Positions 56,347-64,000 of a stretch of DNA of 64,000 nucleotides are shown one piece after another. The translations under genes were made by a program, and so were the position numbers. The stretch's first letter is position 1. Every line of letters begins with the position of its first letter. The DNA comes from Evernia prunastri. Lineage: Eukaryota > Ascomycota > Lecanoromycetes > Lecanorales > Parmeliaceae. The notes beneath the pieces were generated by a model. It made no database searches. It was not told the origin of the DNA and worked only from the letters and a program-made list of their open reading frames with translations. The stretch covers positions 57,623-121,622 of the forward strand of contig NKYR01000098.1 in the NCBI GenBank assembly GCA_003184365.1, read 5' to 3'.

Positions 56347-57447
56347 TTAAACTTCGACCTGCTCGTCGCTACCACCAATCTTCCTCTTCTCCTCAATCCG
56401 GGCCTTGGTCTTGGACTTGGCCTCCTCTACCCACTGGGCATAAATTCCCTCGCCTTGGCGTAGCTTCGATGCTGTGACCCCCTTCAAGACCTCCCCAATA
56501 AACCCGATAAAGTTGTGCCGCCTCAACGCGTTCTCCCACTGCCATGCATTCCGCTTCTGCTCCTCTTGATATAGCATGTCCTGGTCTCCAATCTCGTGTG
56601 CCCGTAATCGTAGATCGCGCACCATGGCAAGAAGATTGAATCTTATCTCATTCGCTGGATATCTCTCGATTCTACGCTGTAGGACAGGTATGACCTTGTC
56701 TGGGAATTCGTTGAACGAGCAGCCGCCGTGCGAGATGGGAGCTGGTTGAAGTCCGTCCAGTTCGTAGAGTACCCCGTTGACTGGAGTATATGCAATGAAG
56801 TGGTAGACATCATCTTCTTCGCCAGCTAACCTCTGAGCCTCATCGACGAACGGCGATGATCGTGCGAATGAGTTATGAACATCCCGTATCAGCTCCGAAT
56901 TTGAGAGCGCTTCTCCTCGCAGCTGAGACTCAAGTTAGCTTCCTGGTCCGCTGTAGTCATTGGAGAACACATACTTCTGAAGGAAAGGCGCCTGTGAATT
57001 CTTTGAATGCCTTCAATTGAGGACCGATCTCCACCTCACCCTCTTTGTTAAGCAACACCGAAAGTAGAGCCTGGGTGCCGCAAGCATTCTGTATTGTCTG
57101 CGCGGCAAAGAAGAGATTCTCGGAAGCGTCAAAGTCGAAATTGCCGTCTCGTGGAGTATCGCGAAGCTTCTCTCCAGTAGGGTATTTGAACAAAAAGATT
57201 ACGCCGTACACTGGGCTGTACTTGCATATAAGCGGCTTCCAATCAACGTGACTTTGAGTGCCTTACCTTTGTTGTCTCAAATGAACGGCATCAAGGGCTA
57301 TTAACTCCTCAAACTGAACTTCCTTGACTCCGAGGCTGTCAATGAGGAAGGTGAAGACGCCCTAAGAAAATCAGCGTCTCGCAAAGCTGAAAGGAGACGA
57401 GTCTTGCGTGCAGCATCAGATTCGATAGTATTCCATCCTGCCGACAT
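56347..57447 (-). CDS. UCH2: ubiquitin C-terminal hydrolase UCH37 (UCHL5-like)
   Basis: UCH37 trims ubiquitin chains at the proteasome (with Rpn13) and in INO80. Exons 57412-57447, 57267-57361, 56975-57215 and 56347-56928 give 317 residues. The catalytic Cys lies in QNACGTQALLS (C89), with the His in VYHFIAYTP (H167) and the Asp in LYELDGLQ (D182), matching the spacing of human UCH37 (C88, H164). The oxyanion Gln precedes the Cys (AAQTIQNAC). The C-terminal ULD-like helices (RRHNFIGFIGEVLKG, KRKIGG) follow. Intron 1 seems to use a GC donor: the in-phase join DA-GVFTFLIDS needs GCT|GCACGC and an ordinary TTAG acceptor. The name uch2 follows the fission yeast orthologue. Confidence 0.92.
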
Positions 57448-57666
57448 CCTGGCGTAGATGGTCACGTAGGTAGTCCTCTTCTGTGAGGCTGAGAGAGCAG
57501 ACTCCGTCTCGTCATTTGAGTTGATCTTGTTCTAGTGTGGTGCAACTCCACATCTATCGTTACTGTAATCATCTACTAATCATACTTAGATACTCTGAGT
57601 TCACCAATAAATGGCTTGAACGTGAGACTCAACACGTCTTTCGGTGGCAACCGGCTTTGCTCTTAC

Positions 57667-57888
57667 TTTTCACGCTTCTAACTGTGGTTTGGAGGTATTT
57701 AGTTTGTATTAGGTTCGATTCCTAATGGCGCTGATCCTATGGTGGAGTGGGCTTCTTATTTTCTGCTAAGCCTCACACNNNNNNNNNNNNTTTTCACGCT
57801 TCTAACTGTGGTTTGGAGGTATTTAGTTTGTATTAGGTTCGATTCCTAATGGCGCTGATCCTATGGTGGAGTGGGCTTCTTATTTTCT
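57667..57888. repeat. 98-bp duplication around a 12-N scaffold gap
   Basis: The block 57667-57764 is repeated at 57791-57888 on the other side of twelve N (57779-57790). Both copies read the same as far as I compared them. This is most simply the same locus at the ends of two contigs. The block is AT-rich and contains a B-box-like ggttcgattcc, but no tRNA can be folded. Confidence 0.8.
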
Positions 57889-57903
57889 CTAACTATCTCT
57901 AGT

Positions 57904-58236
57904 TACTCGTTGTCACCTACTAATGCAACACACCTACTAATGCAATACCCTAAAATCCGAAACTTCATAATTTGTCGTTCCACAACAATAATATTCAGAG
58001 ATAAGTGAAAAAAGAAATTATAGAACGTAGAATCTAGATTTTGAAAATTCAAGAATTTTCCGAATCGGAGTTATATTGATGAATGTAGATGATGGTACAA
58101 CAAAGTTCGTTCAATTCTTCGGGGGGCCATCGTAGGTTTAGGGAGGCCTTTAGGGGTGGCACCCCTCCCCCCGGATTTATCGGATTTTAGTGTATTGCAT
58201 TAGTAGGTGTGTTGCATTAGTAGGCGACAACGAGTA
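57904..58236. mobile_element. complete 333-bp MITE with doubled terminal motif
   Basis: The ends are inverted repeats of about 55 bp. The left starts TACTCGTTGTCACCTAC at 57904; the right ends GTAGGCGACAACGAGTA at 58236. Each arm contains the unit CACCTACTAATGCAA twice in tandem, followed by TACnCTAAAATCCG. The outermost TA on both sides fits a TA target-site duplication, as for Tc1/mariner-type elements. The interior is AT-rich, non-coding and includes a G/C-rich block near 58120-58180. No transposase is present, so it would be non-autonomous. A diverged copy lies at 18232-18494 in inverted orientation. Confidence 0.85.
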
Positions 58237-58605
58237 GCTTCTGCAACGCAAACAAGATCCAAAACACAACTTTTCAAGACATAATATCTAATCAATTTTA
58301 CCATTATTAATCAGATTAGAGTATTGACTACAAGGTAGACAATCTACATCCTTCCTGACGCGGGAGGCTAGAGACCTCCGCGATCCCACCAAAATGCAGC
58401 TAGACCGTTTTTCCAATGCTTTGTCCACATTTCGCCTCCATCCCCAGATCGCTGAAATGCTCAATCAAAGGATGTGAATGCAAAACTTTAGGCCAAAGGT
58501 ATATTCCGGCTCCCATGACGGCTAACTAATACCGCAATGCCCTCATCTTAGCACTAGTGTACAGATATTTTAAACATTAATGAACTGATGCAACATCCGT
58601 CGTGC

Positions 58606-60600
58606 TCAGTTCATTTGTCGTTGTTTACCTTTATGTGGAGATTCGTCATGATGGAAATCGCTGCATCCAATAGTCAGAAACATCACATTTCCCCAAGGGC
58701 CCAAGAAAACATACCTTGGAAAGTTTGGCGAATGCGCCCCAAAAGCCCAAGCTTCTTCGTCTGAATTGGCAATAAATCCAGGCGAGTATGACGAAGGTGA
58801 GTACGCCGGTGAGTCACCTCTGAGACTGTATTCGTATCCTGGAAGAGATCGATTGTCAAAGGAAAGGCTATTTGGCCTTGGGGAGCTTTGCGAATATGGG
58901 TTGGATCCCGGGCTACCGTAATGAAGAAATGGAGATGGCGGGTGACTAAGATCGTCGAAGTTGTGGCTCGGCAGCATGGGCGGGGTGCTCGGATACCCGG
59001 GCGGAGGATAGTCAGGAGTACCGGGTTGCGACCCCATACTCGAATGTTGGAAGCTGTACGGGCTATGCTGACTATGCGGTGGAGTACTGCTTTGAACGAA
59101 TGCTTCTTCCCGTTGGTTCTGTCCCAACCTCGACTGTGCAGCAATTTGTTGTCGAGCCAGCGTTAATCGAGGAAGATGCATCAGTTCGTCCAGGTCTGAG
59201 ACACTCATCTCCGCACGGACAGTGATAGCTTGATTGTAGCGTAGTTTGGTATCAATCTGCTCGATAGCATGGACTGTCAAGGAGCCAAGAGCCGCCCCAC
59301 TAAGCTCGGGAATAGAAGAGTCAATTGCTAGGGCCAGCGTGTAGAGTTGCGCAAGAAGGACCATGGCGGAACTTCCCATGTCATTGGCTTTGACAAGAGT
59401 GACTGGCATCCAGAAAAGCCGCGCCCTGAGAGGCTGCAATTTTTCGAAAAGTTGACTGCTCTGCATGGAAGTGCTACATGACTGGAAGTCCTGAGCGAAA
59501 TTTAGGATCTCGTGTAGCCGTTGTGCAAGAGGGTGGACGTTGGGTAGTCGAGCCGACAATCGATGAAGAGAATTATTTGCGAGGAATAATGACTCATCAT
59601 CGAATGAAATTGAGGCACCCTGCATGGAATGAGATGAGAAGAAGGCTGGGTGGTCTTCAATGTAGGTCGAAAAACGTGAAATGTGCTTCCAAGAACTCAT
59701 GGAATTAATGACCTGTAGCGATGTCAGACGGCTTTGGATTGGAAGAGCAAGGTGAATTCGTACGGTAGATATGCCATGCATCAGCGAAGTCCAGCCACCC
59801 CTTGAGAGTGCGTCAGCATTTGCCATTCATACGAGAACATACACGGCTCACCAATCTGATACCTGCCAAGATAGCAAGATCGATGCTGCCAGAACAGCGT
59901 CCGAATTATCTCTGGAAAAATTACCAATGGCGCCTTGGAGTCCTTTGAGCGCTACCCCGCGATGGAAGTAGGCAAGGTTTTTGGTTTCAACCGAATTTGT
60001 CATCCAAGCGATGTGCGTGGCAGAGAGAGCCAAGATAGAGCTCATGACGAAATCATACCCGAAAGCCGCATCGAAAAAGCTAGACCCAGGGAATGAGCCA
60101 ACCGAATGGAGGAATAACAATAATCATTATTGCCTACCTTGGAATCTGCTGCACCCATAATGTGCATTGGACGAAGTCTGCAAGCCTCATGTCTCTGTAC
60201 ATACTTGATAGATGATGAATCAGGCGCAAGTCGATCGGGGATAGGCCACAAAAATGCTGAGAGGACTGCAAGTCCATCTCAGGAAAGGGGAAAACGCTTG
60301 TCCGTTGCCATGTTTCGATCTCGCTCTCAATCCTCGGAGTCCAGAGAAGGTTCGGCTCTTCCAGCGTCCGAGGAGTTTCATCCGAGGGTGGATGGTCCAT
60401 GTAGTCACATCTGCAGTTGTGCTTTGTGCAATTTTTGCTGCCTTTCCTATCAGCTTTCTAATTGGCTCAAGACGGTGTGAACGAACATACCATTGCGGAA
60501 AGGTCTCGTCGCACCGGATGTGCCTTCTTTTACAGGTCCTACACCCTTTTCTCGACTTTGTATGACTCTTACGAGTCGGACCCGTGCCGTGGGGAGCCAT
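58606..60600 (-). CDS. Zn(II)2Cys6 transcription factor
   Basis: A fungal binuclear zinc cluster regulator. Exons 60491-60600, 60138-60437, 59852-60079, 58715-59800 and 58606-58660 give 592 residues. The cluster is split by intron 1; after splicing, the six ligands are C20, C23, C30, C37, C40 and C47, a CX2CX6CX6CX2CX6C pattern within SRKGCRTCKRRHIRCDETFP and QCKNCTKHNCRC. The middle region (FFDAAFGYDFVMSSILALSA, RGVALKGLQGAIGN, then DWGGWTSLMHGI) resembles the ligand/regulatory domain of Upc2-like sterol regulators. The C-terminal third is Pro-, Ser- and Tyr-rich (HSPYSFQHSS, YPPPGYPSTPP), a likely activation region. It is isolated; no target cluster is adjacent, so its pathway is unknown. 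Confidence 0.9.
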
Positions 60601-63229
60601 TTAGATCGAGATGAAGTGCTTGGAGAGTCTTCGTGGGTTTCTCGACGATACTATTTCCCGAACGAATGATCCCGTGCCAAAGGGAACACTCTTCTTCACG
60701 TTTTCCTGGTTTTTTCGACCAACTGATGACGTCATGAAAGAGAAACGATGAAGCGAATCCACCTCGAGGCCGGTGAGGCCTAGCTGTGACTAGAAGCGAG
60801 TATGTGCAGCAAGGAGGCCGTGGTGTCGGCGAGCAGATTTGTTTTTGTTGTTTTGGATTTGGTTACAACAGAAAGAAGAGGATTAAGAGCGGCGGTGTGT
60901 TCGGACGTTCATAACGAGAGCACAGAAGGAAGATGATTAACGAAAGTGGTAAGGAGTATTACTAAGGCTCTGATTATGTTTCAAGCTGATGCAGAGAAGT
61001 CCATGTTTTATAGTCAAGGATAAGTATACATCTGCTGGGCGCGAGTTATTCAGCCAGCTGAAATATAGTACGAAGAGGAAAGCGTCATCAAAAATAGAAG
61101 TGCGGAGTTTCATTTTACCTATAGTGTGAACCGTGTAGCTTCGCCTTCACCAACTGGAGATCTCCGGCAGTACTTAGTGACCTAGGCTTGCGGGTAGCGA
61201 AAATGACATGGCTCCCTGTAAGAAATCAGGCGAGGTGAGATTGTGATGTGATAACGGTCGAATTGTATGTGAAGGAGCAGGTGCAGTAGGGTATAGGAGT
61301 GAAGAGACTACTGGTGCTATACTGGGCCGTTAGGTCTGGTGTTTTTGCTTGATAAGAGAGATGCAACTTTTAGGATTGAATAGAAGCATGTGGAAGGCTT
61401 GATAGAAGAATGAGGGCCGGAGGGTGGCCGGAGGGGGGAGGGTTCGTGTAAGCGTGGAAGTCCTACACCTGGTATGGAAGCAGTGGCTAAGGAGCAACGG
61501 CTCGACTGGTTGTCGTACTGGTAATTCCAAAGGATTCAGCCCGAAAGTGTCTTACTCTTTCTTTAGTACCTTCACGCAGCGATACGAGGCGGGCCGAAAT
61601 CAAGTGCAGGGCTGCATGCAACCCAGGGGAAGAAATGAGAAATGAGATGAAGCAGAAGAGGTCACTGTTAGTTTGATGAATGGCAGAAGAGAGGGAGGGA
61701 GAGAGGCTTTCGGGATGACATCAACGAAGGGGCTGTGTATGTAAGTATGGACTAAGGCGAGGTGGAAGGTACTCTATGGAGGACAACGGAGGTGTCCAGA
61801 ACTACAGCGAGAAAAGGGAGAAAGGCGAGATAATCTGCAGTACCTTGCCTAAATGGAAAGTCATGAAAGCCCTTACCTGAACAGGCACACAATATACATT
61901 TACAGTTTGGCGTATCTTTATTAATAGATTGGCGTGCATGCTACTCCGTAGCAAGCTAGCAGATCCTAAGCTTCTACGGAGTAGAAATTAAGGTATTAAG
62001 AAATAACTCAATTATAATAACAAGGGCGATGATTGTATATGACTGCTCGTATTGCCAGCATCGCCATGGTTTACCAACAAACTCGTATTGGCTGTTTGGG
62101 GAGGAAATTGGAAGATACCTGAACCTATATTATTGTACAGTGTACGTATCAAAATCTTTTTACACACAGCCTTCTCCACCTATCTTGCCCCCCTCGGTAA
62201 CTACTTCCAACACGTCAAAATTTTCGATCCGTTCCTCCTGCGGTCAGCTTTGTGGTCAGTGTAAGTCTGCTGAGCTCAGCGACCAGTCTAGAGCCTGAAG
62301 TCCCTTACAACACACCCCAGCAGAGATGCAACCATGCTGGGATGTGTCGATTGATTAATTGGAGGGAGCGCAGCGATGGTATCGTTGGGGTAGCCGGAGC
62401 CGTTGGGCTACGGTGAGAACTCGATGCAAGTCGGCTCGACCGGTATCCTTGGACATTCATCATTCTGGACTCATAGGCCAACGTTGGGTTTCGCACATGC
62501 CTTGTTGCCCTCCGGCGAAACTGGTCTTACCTTGATCCCCCCTGCACTGATCATTGTGAAGCTTTTGCGTAGCTAAAATAGCTCTTCAAGTGAAGAGTGG
62601 ATGTCTTGGTAGTATAATGTTCACACCTCTTGCTTCTTGGCGCCGTCGCCAATTGCACGCCCAGCAGCACAGTGCTTGGTTCATCATTTAACAGACAACT
62701 GAGACTTCAAAGTCGACCAAACCTCCTTTAGTCTTACCCTGGTGAGACGTATTATCAGGTTAAGAGATAGGTATTGGTCGGGCTTCGACTGCCACAATGA
62801 TCTATGTACAGTGGCCAGGTATAGTTCGGCCAGAAGCAACGTCGATAGACATAGAGCTATTCTAGTTGGGTGTCAAACACGTTACGCAGCAAATGCTTCA
62901 CGAATCCCAAGCAATCCACCTGGACTTCCCGCTATCCATGCATTGCAGCCTCAACACCATACTGGTCGCGTCAACCTGCTGCAAATGCTCAATATCGCTG
63001 AACCAAGCCTGCGACGACACCCAGACCTCCTACGCCTTTTGATGCAATGGGAGTAGAAGCACAACTCAGACGGAGAAACCGTGCCATTACCTTTGTACCT
63101 CTTCTCGGTCTTATGAGCTACCGCCGTGTTTTTAGCAAGCCGTGGTTCGAGGGATCGCAAATCATTACAATCAAAAGTGGTGGCTGGAGCAAACACGGCT
63201 AATGTTGTATCCTTGTCACATTTTCGAAA
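60601..63229. other. long gene-free region
   Basis: 2.6 kb between the zinc-cluster gene start and transportin. It would hold the regulator's promoter and the transportin terminator. Purine-rich stretches occur at 61390-61440 and 61620-61700, and an AT-rich patch with a short inverted repeat around ctacggagtag (61942-61985). Open frames up to about 104 codons show no domain. No tRNA or rRNA is recognised. Confidence 0.45.
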
Positions 63230-64000
63230 TCAAATATTGTATGACTCTTTTATTCTCTGCTGATCCAATTGAGGAAGCTGAGCGATGAAGGCGCCAAAAT
63301 CTGGAATCAAAGATTTGTATCCGACAAGGTTCTATTAATTTCGTATAAGTGTGGAGCATGGAAGGCGAGGTGGAATTCTAGCTTACCCGTTGGAAAGAGC
63401 TTCCAACTGTCTCATCTTGGTGGAAATGGCTAGTCTCGTCTCCCTTGTACCCAGCGCTTGCTTTGAAGTATTCAAGCAAACAGCTTCCCATCGCCTGAGG
63501 ATTTTGCTCTATTATACGATTTAGGCCGAGGAACGCATGGCCCTTCTCGTCGTTGTTTTCGACGGGCTCGATGATATGCAGAAATTGGCTGGCAAACTCA
63601 GCTAGATGTGGTGCCAACTGTTGAGAACAATCAACTCCAAGACGACCGAGAGCGATGACGGCGTTCTCGCCAACTGATGTCGGCACCTGCGGATTACCGA
63701 TGATGCTGCTGAGACTATGGTAGATCTCCTCCACGAACGGTATCATTCCTTGCTGGTACTTGATTGCTATTTCTCCGCAAGACCAGCATGCGTTGTTGAT
63801 GACGCTGAACCCTGTGTCAACGTCCTCATCGCGCAAGTTGTCGAGATCCAATTGTCTGATCAACACAGGTATTAAAGATGGAAGGAATGGATTGAGCTGA
63901 GAAAAGACGTTGACTGCGCAATCCCCAAGCAAAGCGTAAGATGACTGCCGTACATCATTACTGGGATCCTCCATGCAGAACATGAGTAAATCGAAAAATC
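63230..64000 (-). CDS. KAP104: transportin (karyopherin beta-2), C-terminal part
   Basis: Transportin imports PY-NLS cargo such as hnRNPs. Only the 3' end is inside the window: exon 63387-64000 (open to the edge; first full codon ends at 63998) and the last exon 63230-63331. HEAT repeats show MEDPSNDVRQSSYALLGDCA, DTGFSVINNACWSCGEIAIK, VPTSVGENAVIALGRLG and HAFLGLNRIIEQNPQAM. The last exon, joined in phase 0 after FQR, reads NLVGYKSLIPDFGAFIAQLP and ends ESYNI. These are the usual last helices of transportin. The 5' part continues beyond 64000. Confidence 0.94.

Noticed and set aside
57700..57730. tRNA-like TPsiC arm (ggttcgattcc) beside the N gap
   Set aside because: The T-stem can pair, but no 7-bp acceptor partner, anticodon arm or D arm is found upstream in either copy.
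1..64000. A secondary-metabolite or defence gene cluster
   Set aside because: No polyketide synthase, NRPS, terpene cyclase, NLR-like or other cluster backbone is present; the neighbours are housekeeping genes.

Overview
The window looks like chromosomal DNA of a filamentous ascomycete (Pezizomycotina; class not decidable from sequence alone). The genes are cut by many short GT-AG introns, mostly about 45-200 nt, with CTRAY-like branch sites close to the acceptor. The content is eukaryotic housekeeping with fungal families: verprolin, a Zn(II)2Cys6 factor, an SSH4-type SPRY adaptor and a chromodomain Ty3/gypsy element. Nothing bacterial or organellar is seen. Splicing models were built by hand from reading frame, splice sites and family conservation. 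In nearly every case the spliced length is an exact multiple of three.

Layout. 1-4254: the 3' half of a Ty3/gypsy retrotransposon, chopped by single-N scaffold joins into repeated overlapping units and ending in one LTR; a decayed gag-like fragment follows to about 4.8 kb. 5.0-5.9 kb: ribosomal protein uL1 (L10a). 7.8-9.3 kb: LEO1 (Paf1 complex). 10.3-11.5 kb: a MOB kinase activator. 13.3-15.0 kb: a mitochondrial-type rhomboid protease, divergent from a small Tma17-like gene. 16.4-18.0 kb: verprolin. A 650-bp divergent promoter with two miniature elements separates it from a predicted membrane protein (18.7-19.9 kb). 20.3-22.8 kb: a CHORD-CS cochaperone and an F-box-like zinc-binding protein. 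23.3-25.1 kb: an eight-exon HpcH/HpaI aldolase converging on a glutaredoxin-like gene. 25.2-26.1 kb: repeat-rich DNA with an N-joined duplication. 26.5-29.0 kb: a UPF0303 gene and a dead prolidase.

30.2-38.9 kb: SSH4-like ubiquitin-ligase adaptor, class II cAMP phosphodiesterase and a SAC/hSac2 phosphoinositide phosphatase. 39-40.2 kb: decayed repeats. 40.4-46.1 kb: a NIPA magnesium transporter and an acidic protein of unknown function. 46.6-55.2 kb, all on the plus strand: delta-COP, APC4 and importin beta-1. 56.3-57.4 kb: UCH37 deubiquitinase. 57.5-58.2 kb: an N gap and a complete 333-bp MITE. 58.6-60.6 kb: a Zn(II)2Cys6 regulator. After 2.6 kb without a recognisable gene, the window ends inside transportin (KAP104).

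The genes do not form an operon or secondary-metabolite cluster. Loose themes are trafficking and membrane signalling (verprolin, SSH4, SAC phosphatase, delta-COP), nuclear transport (two karyopherins) and ubiquitin or cell-cycle control (MOB, APC4, UCH37). The least ordinary material is non-coding: a TA-flanked MITE family with a doubled terminal motif (two diverged copies 39 kb apart), an 85-bp palindromic element beside one copy, and scaffold joins that each sit inside duplicated sequence.
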